A stretch of 15,632 nt of DNA from Candidatus Adlerbacteria bacterium (GCA_903824155.1 CAIJVL010000041.1:1-15632); one strand, 5' to 3'. Numbered from the stretch's first letter, positions 1 through 6,968 are shown. Translations and numbers: made by a program. Notes: generated by a model not told the origin, from the sequence alone.

Positions 1-53
1 AAACGGATACATCATCCTTTCCAAAAAAGTTCATTTCGAAGATCCCGACACAA

Positions 54-80
54 AACCCCCAACACCTCCTGTTGGGGGTT
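54..80. terminator. Probable intrinsic terminator at left edge
   Basis: An 11-bp inverted repeat (54-64 with 70-80) encloses the 5-base loop CCTCC. The stem is mostly C on one side and G on the other. A T-rich stretch follows on the + strand (81-90) and a shorter TTTTGTG tract follows on the - strand. It lies 19 bases beyond the stop of xth, so it can end that leftward transcript, and it may also end a gene to the left of the window. Bases 1-53 show no recognisable gene: short frames are open, but none has identifiable homology. Confidence 0.7.
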
Positions 81-99
81 GTTTATTTCTAAAAATCTC

Positions 100-900
100 T
101 TACTTAAGCTCCAAGAAGACAGGGCAGTGGTCGCTGCCGTAGACTTCGGGGAGGATTTTGGAGGATTTTACTTTGTTTTTTAGGGTTTTGGAGACAAACC
201 AGTAGTCTATGCGCCAGCCAACATTGCGCTCGCGGGCATGGGCAAAGTGGCTCCACCAGCTGTAGTGGCCGTTTCCCTTGGTAAACAGCCGAAAGGTATC
301 GACAAAGCCGGCCTCTATTACTTCGTCTAACCCCTCGCGTTCTTCTTTGGTAAAGCCATGTTCGCCCTCGTTGGCTTTGGGGTTAGCCAAGTCATCTTCG
401 GTATGGGCCACATTTAAATCGCCGCAAAAGACGACCGGCTTGTGCTTCTCTAACTCTTTTATATATGCCAAAAAAGCCGGGTCCCAATGCTTGTGGCGCA
501 AGGCAAGGCGCGATAGGTCGGGCTTGGAGTTGGGGGTATATACCGTAACCACCCACAAGTCGTCTAGCTCGACCGCCAAAACACGGCCCTCGGCGTTGGG
601 GTCGCCGTACGAGTCCTCAAGCTTATACTTTTTGCAGATATCTTCGGGAAAGCCCAGCAGCACCTCGTGCACCTCTATGTCATTTTTTACAAAGATAGCC
701 GTGCCGGCATAACCCTTTTTACGAGTTGAGCTGTTCCAATACTCCTCATACTCGGGCAAATCGATAACCGCCTGGCCGCGCTCGGCCTTGGTCTCCTGCA
801 AGCAAATAATGTCAGGCTTAAGCGCCTTAACAAAAGGCACAAAAAGCTCTTTGTTGTGCACTGCGCGTATGCCGTTGACGTTCCAAGAGACTAGCTTCAT
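100..900 (-). CDS. xth: Exodeoxyribonuclease III (AP endonuclease)
   Basis: Cytoplasmic DNA repair nuclease of the exonuclease III / endonuclease-exonuclease-phosphatase superfamily. It cleaves DNA 5' to abasic sites and degrades 3' ends. At 266 residues it has normal family length and every hallmark motif: N7 in SWNVNGIRA, E36 in LQETK, Y121 in VYTPN, D161 and N163 in GDLNVAHTEDD, D232 in WRIDYWFVS, and D257-H258 in the C-terminal GSDHCPV. The ATG at 900 is well supported, because the conserved MKLVSWNVNG begins there. It lies 30 bases downstream of the xerC/D stop on the same strand. A TATAGT -10 element in that gap suggests its own promoter and a leaderless message. The stop is TAA. Confidence 0.96.
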   Translation of the reverse strand: MKLVSWNVNGIRAVHNKELFVPFVKALKPDIICLQETKAERGQAVIDLPEYEEYWNSSTRKKGYAGTAIFVKNDIEVHEVLLGFPEDICKKYKLEDSYGDPNAEGRVLAVELDDLWVVTVYTPNSKPDLSRLALRHKHWDPAFLAYIKELEKHKPVVFCGDLNVAHTEDDLANPKANEGEHGFTKEEREGLDEVIEAGFVDTFRLFTKGNGHYSWWSHFAHARERNVGWRIDYWFVSKTLKNKVKSSKILPEVYGSDHCPVFLELK

Positions 901-906
901 CTGGCT

Positions 907-912
907 ACTATA
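907..912 (-). promoter_or_regulatory. Leaderless extended -10 promoter of xth
   Basis: Read on the - strand, TGT-TATAGT is an extended -10 element whose predicted start of transcription (7 bases past the hexamer) is base 900, exactly the A of the xth ATG. No convincing -35 is visible. The assignment is inference from spacing. Confidence 0.5.
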
Positions 913-930
913 ACAAATTTATTTACTCCG

Positions 931-1842
931 CTATTTTCTTCGCTTGCCGTGGAAGTTTTTGTGGACTTCGCGCAGATGTTTGTCGGTAACGTGGGTGTAT
1001 ACCTGTGTGGTGGATATGTTGGAGTGGCCAAGCAGCGCCTGCACACTGCGCAAGTCGGCGCCATTTTCCAGCAAGTCGGTCGCAAAGGAGTGTCGGATAA
1101 CATGCGGCGTTACTTTGCGGGTGATGCCGGCTTTGGTTGCATACTTTTTTACAATCCGCTCTATCGAGCGAGGGGTGAGTCGCAAATCTTTGGCGGCTTT
1201 TACATTTTTACCCAGCTGGGTAAATAGCGCGTCGTCCAAGTCTTGGCGCTTTGCCTCGTACTTTTTAATAGCATCTTTAGCTTCGGGGGAGAGGAACACC
1301 ACGCGGACCTTCTCGCCCTTGCCGCGCACGCTAAACTCGTCGCGCGAAAGGTCGATGTCGCGGTTAAGCGCACAAAGTTCTGATACACGCAGGCCGGTCG
1401 AAAAAAATAGTTCCAAAATCGCTTTGTCGCGCAGCGCACTGACGGAACCATCTTTGGGTCCCGCCATTAATCTATCCAACTCGGCAGAAGTAATGAGGTC
1501 GAGGTCGCGCTGGCCAACCTTTGCTAACTCGATTCTTTCGGGATTTAAAGACTCAATGCCCCTTTTACGCAAGAATTTTAAGAACGCGCGGATAGAAATC
1601 ATGTAGTAGTTTTGCGTCTTTAACTTCATCGTGCCGCTGGTGCCCGGAGTGCGGTTGAGGAAAAGGCGGAACTCGCGCACAGCACGCTCGGTAATGCTGC
1701 CGGGGTCGGTTAGCTTGCTGTGCTCTAAAAAGCGCATCAGGTAACGGTCGTAATTTTCGACCGTCTTAACCCCGCGACCCTTCTCAATCTCGAGATATTC
1801 CAAAAATTGGCTTTTGAGTTCCTTTAAATCTTCAGTTGCCAT
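931..1842 (-). CDS. xerC/D: XerC/XerD-family tyrosine site-specific recombinase
   Basis: Tyrosine recombinase with an N-terminal SAM-like core-binding domain (about residues 5-90) and a C-terminal catalytic domain (about 115-300). All catalytic residues are visible, numbered from the ATG at 1842: R152 in STGLRVSEL, the beta-hairpin lysine near 175 in VRGKGEKVRV, H247 and R250 in HVIRHSF, H273 in LLGHSNIST, and the nucleophile Y282 in TTQVYTHV. About 303 residues is the normal length. It has no transposon or integron neighbours, so a housekeeping Xer role in resolving chromosome dimers at dif is more likely than a mobile integrase. Whether it corresponds to XerC or XerD cannot be told from sequence alone. 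I prefer ATG 1842 over GTG 1851, because the likely -10 elements place the transcription start downstream of the GTG. xth follows 30 bases later. Confidence 0.93.
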   Translation of the reverse strand: MATEDLKELKSQFLEYLEIEKGRGVKTVENYDRYLMRFLEHSKLTDPGSITERAVREFRLFLNRTPGTSGTMKLKTQNYYMISIRAFLKFLRKRGIESLNPERIELAKVGQRDLDLITSAELDRLMAGPKDGSVSALRDKAILELFFSTGLRVSELCALNRDIDLSRDEFSVRGKGEKVRVVFLSPEAKDAIKKYEAKRQDLDDALFTQLGKNVKAAKDLRLTPRSIERIVKKYATKAGITRKVTPHVIRHSFATDLLENGADLRSVQALLGHSNISTTQVYTHVTDKHLREVHKNFHGKRRK

Positions 1843-1849
1843 ATGTCGC

Positions 1850-1860
1850 ACAATATTTTA
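1850..1860 (-). promoter_or_regulatory. -10 region of xerC/D promoter
   Basis: On the - strand two overlapping -10-like hexamers occur: TGG-TAAAAT (1860-1855), predicting a start at 1848, and TATTGT (1855-1850), predicting a start at 1843. Either gives a leader of 0-6 bases before ATG 1842. Confidence 0.4.
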
Positions 1861-1910
1861 CCATGCCGTTTTTGCCTTATTCCATATATATGGTGTTTGT
1901 ACGGCAGACC

Positions 1911-1939
1911 TTGCGGAAATTGCATGGGTGTGCTACCAT
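1911..1939 (+). promoter_or_regulatory. Promoter of rpsO, leaderless
   Basis: TTGCGG (1911-1916), a 17-base spacer, and an extended -10 TGC-TACCAT (1934-1939). The predicted transcription start is 1946, one base before the ATG of rpsO. Confidence 0.55.
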
Positions 1940-1946
1940 ATGCGCA

Positions 1947-2213
1947 ATGCTCACAAAGCGTAAAAAGACGGCAGTCATAAAAGAAGTGGCGGTACACGCC
2001 ACTGATACTGGCTCGCCCGAAGTGCAGGTTGCTATCCTCTCGAAGAAAATCGACGAGCTTGCGACCCATCTTAAGAAACATCTTAAAGACAAGCACTCGC
2101 GCCGCGGCCTCCTTCAGATGGTGGCTGACCGCCGCACTCACATGAAGTATTTGGAGAACAGCGACAAGAAGCGCTACAACGCTCTTGTTAAGAAGCTCGG
2201 CCTCAAGAAATAG
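1947..2213 (+). CDS. rpsO: 30S ribosomal protein S15
   Basis: Primary 16S rRNA-binding protein of the small-subunit platform, 88 residues, which is the normal family size. Diagnostic S15 features include TGSPEVQVA near residues 20-28, the HLKKHLKDKHSRRGLLQMV helix-loop with its conserved His-Ser-Arg-Arg, and the C-terminal KRYNALVKKLGL. The start is set by the conserved N-terminal MLTKRKK at 1947. The open frame runs in from upstream, but that extension is not S15-like. A strong extended -10 promoter places the transcript start at the ATG. pnp lies two genes downstream, recalling the classical rpsO-pnp cluster, with a NYN-domain gene in between. The stop is TAG. Confidence 0.98.
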   Translation: MLTKRKKTAVIKEVAVHATDTGSPEVQVAILSKKIDELATHLKKHLKDKHSRRGLLQMVADRRTHMKYLENSDKKRYNALVKKLGLKK

Positions 2214-2236
2214 GCCGCACCTTTCTTCATTTTTTA
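2198..2236 (+). terminator. Possible terminator overlapping the rpsO stop codon
   Basis: CGGCCT (2198-2203) can pair with AGGCCG (2212-2217) around an 8-base loop that holds the last codons. A T-rich tract begins about 4 bases later, ending in seven T at 2230-2236. The stem is short and the T run is distant, so this is a weak call. It would separate rpsO from the NYN gene. Confidence 0.35.
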
Positions 2237-2242
2237 TACGTA

Positions 2243-2248
2243 TACAAT
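2243..2248 (+). promoter_or_regulatory. Candidate -10 element upstream of the NYN gene
   Basis: TACAAT lies within an AT-rich stretch between rpsO and the NYN gene. It predicts a transcript start near 2255 and a leader of roughly 67 bases. This would be the one clearly leadered gene in the window; neither a -35 nor a ribosome binding site is convincing. Confidence 0.3.
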
Positions 2249-2321
2249 AGGGTAAGCTCTATAAAGAGTATTTGTTAGACGTTCATGTGCGCATTTTTAA
2301 AAGTTAGTTCGAAATATTTTT

Positions 2322-2981
2322 ATGGCAATAATCAAACATAAAAGCCAGCGTGTCGGCATTTTTATAGACACGCAAAACCTGTACCACAGCGCAAAAAACC
2401 TTTACAAAGCCAAGGTTAACTTTGGCAACGTTGTTAAGGAGGCATTGGCCGGCCGCGTGCTTATACGCGCAGTCGCCTATGTTATCCGCACCGAAAGCGA
2501 GGAAGAGAAGAGCTTTTTTGAAGCTTTAAATAAAATAGGCATCGAGACCAAAGTCAAAGATATCCGCATTTTTGCCGGAGGCGCTAAAAAGGCCGACTGG
2601 GACATTGGCATGGCAATAGATGCTATTGCCATGGCCGATCGTCTCGACACGGTGATACTTGCAACCGGCGACGGCGACTTTGTCCCGCTGGTCGAGTACC
2701 TGCGCTACTCATCCGGAATCCAGGTGGAAGTAATTTCCTTCGGCAAATCATCGGCCGCCCAGCTTAAAGAGGTGGTGGACGATTTTATCGATATGAGCGA
2801 GGATCCTAAAAACTACCTTATTGGCTACCGCGGCGGTGGAAAGGGAGGCGGTTGGATACCCGGCTTCTCTAACAAAACCGAAGCGGAAGATACTCTAAAC
2901 GAAGTTTCCGAAGAGACGGAATCTGCAAGCAACTTTGGAGGCGGAGACGACCCTGCCATCTCAATGTCCGGCGAGGAGTAA
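2322..2981 (+). CDS. NYN domain protein, LabA/DUF88 family (putative ribonuclease)
   Basis: The first 160 residues form a NYN (PIN-like) domain. Conserved acidic and polar positions expected for a metal-dependent nuclease site are present: D16 and N19 in GIFIDTQNLY, D92/D94 in KADWDIGMAIDA with D100, and D117/D119 in LATGDGDFVPLV. The remaining 60 residues are low complexity: a Gly-rich segment (about 170-178), then an acidic Ser/Glu tail, probably disordered. Family members are thought to act on RNA, but the substrate here is unknown. Its place between rpsO and pnp, with short gaps on both sides, suggests a role with RNA turnover or ribosomes; this is inference. An 11-bp perfect inverted repeat at 2609-2633 lies inside the gene. 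No Shine-Dalgarno sequence precedes the ATG. Confidence 0.85.
   Translation: MAIIKHKSQRVGIFIDTQNLYHSAKNLYKAKVNFGNVVKEALAGRVLIRAVAYVIRTESEEEKSFFEALNKIGIETKVKDIRIFAGGAKKADWDIGMAIDAIAMADRLDTVILATGDGDFVPLVEYLRYSSGIQVEVISFGKSSAAQLKEVVDDFIDMSEDPKNYLIGYRGGGKGGGWIPGFSNKTEAEDTLNEVSEETESASNFGGGDDPAISMSGEE
2609..2633 (+). repeat. 11-bp perfect inverted repeat inside the NYN gene
   Basis: Bases 2609-2619 are the exact reverse complement of 2623-2633 around the loop ATG. The codons give a near-palindromic peptide (MAIDAIAM), so conserved residues may explain part of the symmetry. In RNA this would be a stable hairpin. Confidence 0.6.
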
Positions 2982-3015
2982 AATAAAAGGGCTTTTGTTT
3001 TTTAGGCCTTTGGCG

Positions 3016-3021
3016 TACAGT
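3016..3021 (+). promoter_or_regulatory. -10 element of the leaderless pnp promoter
   Basis: TACAGT lies so that the predicted transcription start (7 bases past the hexamer) is 3028, the A of the pnp ATG. A T-rich stretch near 2993 is the only -35 candidate. This makes ATG 3028 preferable to the TTG at 3025. Confidence 0.45.
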
Positions 3022-3027
3022 TGATTG

Positions 3028-5235
3028 ATGCAATCAAAGACTTTTGAGACTACCGTGGGCGGCAAAAAATTAATCGCCGAGTTTACCGACCTGGCCGAGC
3101 AGGCTAACGGCTCGGTTATTTTGCGCTATGGCAACACCGCCGTGCTCGCGACCGCGGTTATTTCAGCCAAAACGCGTGACGATATCGACTACTTTCCACT
3201 AACGGTTGATTACGAAGAGCGCTTTTACGCTGCAGGCACTATCGGCGGCAGCCGCTTTATGCGCCGCGAGGGCAGGCCAAGCGATGCCGCGATACTTTCG
3301 GGCCGCATCGTTGACCGCACTATCCGCCCTCTCTTCCCGCAGCATATCCGCAACGAGGTACAAGTGGTTATTACCGTGCTTGCGCTCGACGAAGAGGATC
3401 CTGACCAAGTGGCGGTAAATGCCGCGTCGCTCGCACTCGCAACGTCCGACATACCGTGGGGCGGCCCTGTTGCGGCCGTACGTATCGGCCAAGTAGAAGC
3501 GGGCGGCGCATTTGTTATCAATCCCACGTACATTCAGCGAGAAAGCGGAGCGCTCGACATTTTAGCGTGCGGCAAGGACGGCACTATTAATATGATAGAA
3601 GTGGGTGCGCAAGAAGCGGGCGAAGAAACAGTAGCAAAAGGATTTGCACAGGCGGTTGAGGAGCATAACAAGATTTTGGCGTGGCAAAAGCAAATTATTA
3701 AGGAGATAGGGAAGATAAAGCGCGACTCGGCAAAACCCGAGCTGCCGGCAGCGCTTGTCGCACTATATGATACCGAGTTTGCAAACAAAATAAACAGCGC
3801 GGTCTTTTGCGGCGTAGCGGGCAAGGACGCCATCCACGCGCTGCAGGATGCATGGAAAGCAGCCGTGGAATCCCTAAGGTCCGACCTTAACTCGGGCTCT
3901 TCAAGGTCGGACCTTAAAGACCTCAATCACGGAATCGCTAAACGTTTCTTTGAAGACAAAGTGGACGAAGAGATACATCGCGGCGCGATAGAGGACAACA
4001 AGCGCGCCGACAATCGCGGCTTCGAGGAGTTGCGCCCGCTCTTTGCTAAAGCAGGTGGCGTCTCGCCAATACTGCACGGCTCGGGCATCTTTTACCGCGG
4101 GGGCACTCACGTGTTTACCGCGCTCACGCTTGGCGGCCCCGGCGACAGCCAGATCGTAGACACGATGGAAGAACACGATGTGAAAAAACGCTTTATGCAC
4201 CATTACAACTTCCCGCCGTACTCGGCAGGAGAGACCGGCCGCATGGGCGGCATCAACCGCCGCGCCACCGGGCACGGCGCACTTGCTGAAAAAGCGTTGC
4301 AAGCGGTGATACCTTCGGCAGAAGTATTTCCGTATACAATCCGCCTCGTGTCGGAGTGTTTTGCATCCAACGGCTCAACCTCGATGGGCTCGGCCTGCGC
4401 CTCAACACTCGCGCTTATGGACGGCGGCGTGCCTATTAAAGCGCCGGTGGCCGGCATAGCGATGGGCGTGATGACCCACAACGGCGTACACAAAGTAATA
4501 ACTGACATCCAAGGCCCCGAAGATGAGTATGGCGGCATGGACTTTAAAGTTGCCGGCACTAAAAATGGCGTAACCGCAATACAGCTCGACATTAAGCTCG
4601 ACGGCATACCGCTCGACGTACTCACTGAAGCACTCGCAGGCGCTAAAGTGGCACGTGAGCAGATACTCGGCGTGATCGAGAAAGAAATTGCCAAGCCGCG
4701 CGCACATATATCGCCACGCGCTCCCGAAATACTTACCATGCGCGTTAAGCCCGACCAGATAGGTTTGGTTATTGGAGGCGGAGGCAAGACGATTAACGGC
4801 ATCCGCGATATTACTGGAGTTACCGACATAACCATCGAAGACGACGGCTCGGTGTTTATTACCGGCAAAGGCGGCTCGGCCTCCAAAGCCAAAGAGATGA
4901 TCGAGGCTTTAGTTAAAGAATACAAGCCGGGCGAGATATACGAGGGGGAAGTGACGCGCCTGATGGACTTTGGCGCATTTGTACGCATCGGCCCCGGCAA
5001 AGATGCCGAGGGTTTGGTCCATGTCTCAGAGGTGGCTCCGTTCCGCATCGATAAAATATCCGCAGCGCTTGGAGTAGGCGACAAAGTTCGCGTTATGATA
5101 AAGGAGATAGACGAAAAAGGCCGCATCAACCTCTCGATAAAAGCCGCGGACCCCGAGTTTGCCGCGCGCAAAGGCTTAACCCCGTCTACAAACCCCAATG
5201 GACCCTCTCACTCCCCAAGACCCCCAAGACAATAG
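3028..5235 (+). CDS. pnp: Polyribonucleotide nucleotidyltransferase (PNPase)
   Basis: Phosphorolytic 3'-to-5' exoribonuclease, 735 residues. Domains in order: first RNase PH-like domain (about 1-145), linking helical domain (about 150-310), second RNase PH-like domain (about 325-550), KH domain with the GXXG loop IGGGGK near 582, and an S1 domain (about 634-705, YEGEVTRLMDFGAFVRI). Metal ligands equivalent to E. coli D486, D492 and K494 appear as D499, D505 and K507. The usual Asp two residues before D505 (GDMDFK) is Gly here. Residues 283-297 are encoded by a palindromic repeat inserted in the helical domain, also found in comM and uvrD. The last 38 bases overlap the next gene in another frame and encode a Pro-rich tail. 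Start at ATG 3028 follows the promoter spacing. The stop is TAG. Confidence 0.97.
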   Translation: MQSKTFETTVGGKKLIAEFTDLAEQANGSVILRYGNTAVLATAVISAKTRDDIDYFPLTVDYEERFYAAGTIGGSRFMRREGRPSDAAILSGRIVDRTIRPLFPQHIRNEVQVVITVLALDEEDPDQVAVNAASLALATSDIPWGGPVAAVRIGQVEAGGAFVINPTYIQRESGALDILACGKDGTINMIEVGAQEAGEETVAKGFAQAVEEHNKILAWQKQIIKEIGKIKRDSAKPELPAALVALYDTEFANKINSAVFCGVAGKDAIHALQDAWKAAVESLRSDLNSGSSRSDLKDLNHGIAKRFFEDKVDEEIHRGAIEDNKRADNRGFEELRPLFAKAGGVSPILHGSGIFYRGGTHVFTALTLGGPGDSQIVDTMEEHDVKKRFMHHYNFPPYSAGETGRMGGINRRATGHGALAEKALQAVIPSAEVFPYTIRLVSECFASNGSTSMGSACASTLALMDGGVPIKAPVAGIAMGVMTHNGVHKVITDIQGPEDEYGGMDFKVAGTKNGVTAIQLDIKLDGIPLDVLTEALAGAKVAREQILGVIEKEIAKPRAHISPRAPEILTMRVKPDQIGLVIGGGGKTINGIRDITGVTDITIEDDGSVFITGKGGSASKAKEMIEALVKEYKPGEIYEGEVTRLMDFGAFVRIGPGKDAEGLVHVSEVAPFRIDKISAALGVGDKVRVMIKEIDEKGRINLSIKAADPEFAARKGLTPSTNPNGPSHSPRPPRQ
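3875..3916 (+). repeat. Coding palindromic element, copy 1 (in pnp)
   Basis: Arms AAGGTCCGACCTT (3876-3888) and AAGGTCGGACCTT (3903-3915) are exact reverse complements, with one extra T-A pair outside, around a 14-base loop. The element is read in frame as codons 283-297 of pnp, giving LRSDLNSGSSRSDLK. The loop is one base shorter than in the other copies, and this changes which frame reads the left arm. Confidence 0.9.
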
Positions 5236-6487
5236 TCAAAAACAAAATGTGCCGGTGACTCCTCCGGTAGCACCTCCTCCGCCGGTAACCACCCCAGGCG
5301 TAGTAGTGCCTGCCGCATCTGCTCAATCGGGCGCTGGGCACATCGATTTGGACAAGATTCTTTTGCCTAAAAAAGAAGTACCCGGCCAGACTCCGCTGAG
5401 CGCGCAGCGCATCAACGCAGGCGCACTTTTAGAGCAGGAAATTGCTGCAGGTTCGCTTGGCACTGACACCGAGCAGGCACGCGTAGAAGAAAAGGCAGCT
5501 GAAGCAAAGTCGGTTACAGCCTCAACTCCCACACCGACAGAGGAAACGCTCGTAAAGCCGCTCGAAACCTTTCAGCGAGACATCGAAAGCGTCGTGCAGC
5601 ACGACAATGTGTCGGTGCTTTCTATTGCAACCGCCGAGGCAAACCGCCGCGCAACAACAGGCGAGGAGGAACCGGCCGCCAAAAAAGAAAGGACGCGCTC
5701 TACATTGCTTAACATTGCAATGATAGCGGGAGGCCTTATCTTTTTGATCGGCGCATCGGGAGCGCTTGCATACCTGCTTGTACGCACCTCGCCGGTACCC
5801 ATTGCCACAACCAACACGGGCTCTTCTACTTTTATATCAGTTGATGCGGTTAAAGAAATCACGCTAACGCCGGACGAGCCGCGCCAGCAAGTGATGGCAA
5901 ACCTCGGTGCCGCTCGGCAGGCAACATCTCTTTCTTTGGGGCTCATTTCGCAATTGGTCGTGAGTGAAAGCTCGACCACCCCAAGCGGCAGCGTAGTGTC
6001 GCCACTTTCTGCACAGGATTTTTTGACTCTTATTGCCCCCAATATTCCTGCGACATTAGCACGCTCGCTCAAGCCCGACTATCTTTTGGGCGTGCACGTC
6101 TACAACGGCAATCAAGCTTTTATACTCGTCAACGTTTACTCATATGAAGAAGCTTACTCTGGCATGTTGGCCTGGGAGCCGTACGTCAGCCAGGACCTCG
6201 CGCCGCTGTTTACCTATACGCCAAGCCCACGCATACCGGAGCAAGGGTTAGCAACGACTTCAAGCAATCCTGCAAATCAATTTATACAAACCGGCTTTGT
6301 CGATAAAATTGTCGAAAACCACGACGCGCGCGTCCTCCAAAATCAGTACGGCGATATCTACCTGCTCTGGACCTTCCTGGACCGCAATACGTTGGTCATT
6401 ACCACTAACGACGCAACACTGCGCGAGGTAATATCGCGCCTCAAAAATGCGCCCATTACGCCTATCCCTTCCGCACAGACCCAATAG
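5198..6487 (+). CDS. Single-pass membrane protein of unknown function, Pro-rich N-terminus
   Basis: I do not recognise a named family. The 429 residues fall into three parts: a Pro/Ala/Thr-rich, probably disordered cytoplasmic segment (1-165) that includes HIDLDKILLPKKE near 48-60 and a more conserved-looking patch near 128-150; one hydrophobic transmembrane helix (about 169-195) preceded by KKERTR; and a mixed alpha/beta extracytoplasmic domain (about 210-425). Positive charges before the helix favour N-in topology. The gene starts inside pnp and overlaps it by 38 bases, so the two are probably co-transcribed and translationally coupled. I see no strong ribosome binding site. The outer domain may bind a partner at the cell surface, but nothing in the sequence shows which. 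Confidence 0.75.
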   Translation: MDPLTPQDPQDNSQKQNVPVTPPVAPPPPVTTPGVVVPAASAQSGAGHIDLDKILLPKKEVPGQTPLSAQRINAGALLEQEIAAGSLGTDTEQARVEEKAAEAKSVTASTPTPTEETLVKPLETFQRDIESVVQHDNVSVLSIATAEANRRATTGEEEPAAKKERTRSTLLNIAMIAGGLIFLIGASGALAYLLVRTSPVPIATTNTGSSTFISVDAVKEITLTPDEPRQQVMANLGAARQATSLSLGLISQLVVSESSTTPSGSVVSPLSAQDFLTLIAPNIPATLARSLKPDYLLGVHVYNGNQAFILVNVYSYEEAYSGMLAWEPYVSQDLAPLFTYTPSPRIPEQGLATTSSNPANQFIQTGFVDKIVENHDARVLQNQYGDIYLLWTFLDRNTLVITTNDATLREVISRLKNAPITPIPSAQTQ

Positions 6488-6489
6488 TG

Positions 6490-6495
6490 TATACT
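6490..6495 (+). promoter_or_regulatory. -10 element of the dksA-like gene
   Basis: TATACT predicts a transcription start at 6502, one base before the ATG at 6503. The -35 is weak (TTCCGC at 6469-6474, 15-base spacer). It occupies the 15-base gap after the membrane protein gene. Confidence 0.5.
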
Positions 6496-6502
6496 ACCCA
6501 GC

Positions 6503-6862
6503 ATGAATACAGAGCATTTTAAGGTCAAACTTGAGGAAGAATTACAGGTGGTTGAGCAGGAGCTTAACGAGCTGGGCTGGAAAAATAAGGAAACGGGCGA
6601 GTGGGAAGCGACCGGCAATACGCTCGACGTAACGACCCCTATGGCCGACAGCAACGAGGCTGCCGACCAGCTAGAGGAGTATGGCGAACGCCAGGGCGAA
6701 ACGGCAACGCTTGAGGCGCGCCGCACGGACATTAAAGACGCGCTCGCTAAAATAAAAGACGGTACCTACGGTGTGTGCGAAGTCGGCGCCGAAGTTATAG
6801 AAGAAGACCGCCTCGAAGCCAACCCGGCGGCCCGCACCTGCAAAGCGCACATAAACGCGTAG
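6503..6862 (+). CDS. DksA/TraR-type zinc-finger-like transcription factor
   Basis: 119 residues: an N-terminal coiled-coil helix (about 1-30), an acidic middle, a second helix (about 65-86) and a C-terminal remnant of the DksA C4 zinc finger. The family signature runs YGxCxxCG...RLxAxPxAxxCxxC. Here it reads YGVCEVGAEVIEEDRLEANPAARTCKAHI, so the second Cys is Gly95 and the fourth is His116, leaving C92, C113 and H116. DksA-family proteins enter the secondary channel of RNA polymerase and tune initiation, often with ppGpp. The lost ligand may weaken or alter metal binding. The gene has its own TATACT promoter and a strong terminator, so it is probably transcribed alone. The function is inferred from family resemblance. 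Confidence 0.82.
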   Translation: MNTEHFKVKLEEELQVVEQELNELGWKNKETGEWEATGNTLDVTTPMADSNEAADQLEEYGERQGETATLEARRTDIKDALAKIKDGTYGVCEVGAEVIEEDRLEANPAARTCKAHINA

Positions 6863-6888
6863 GAAACCTAGTTAAAATTTGTGTTCAC

Positions 6889-6916
6889 AAAACCCCGCGC
6901 ACGTTGTGGGGTTTTT
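6889..6916 (+). terminator. Intrinsic terminator after the dksA-like gene
   Basis: AAAACCCC (6889-6896) pairs with GGGGTTTT (6908-6915) around an 11-base loop that can pair further (G-T, C-G). The stem ends in a T run. It separates the dksA-like gene from comM. Confidence 0.8.
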
Positions 6917-6934
6917 AATTTGTGTATTTTGGTA

Positions 6935-6962
6935 TTGTCTTCAAAAAACTTAGTGGTAAGCT
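6935..6962 (+). promoter_or_regulatory. Promoter of comM, leaderless
   Basis: TTGTCT (6935-6940), a 16-base spacer, then the extended -10 TGG-TAAGCT (6957-6962). The predicted transcription start is 6969, exactly the A of the comM ATG. Confidence 0.55.
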
Positions 6963-6968
6963 CGCGCC

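Noticed and set aside
1..53. 3' end of a gene entering from the left
   Set aside because: Two forward frames are open but too short to identify; no motif supports a choice.
931..1842. Recombinase as an integrase of a mobile element
   Set aside because: No attachment-site repeats, cargo or tRNA nearby; neighbours are housekeeping genes.
1843..1851. GTG 1851 as start of the recombinase
   Set aside because: Both candidate -10 elements place transcription downstream of it; ATG 1842 gives the normal length.
1836..1946. N-terminal extension of rpsO in the open frame
   Set aside because: S15 begins at MLTKRKK; the extension overlaps the promoter and is not S15-like.
2986..3011. Terminator between the NYN gene and pnp
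   Set aside because: The stem AAAGG/CCTTT is weak and bulged, and no T run follows it.
4203..5198. Long open frame on the - strand across pnp (331 codons)
   Set aside because: It is antisense to a well-supported pnp gene; its Ser/Pro/Ile-rich product looks like a codon-usage shadow and has no family motifs.
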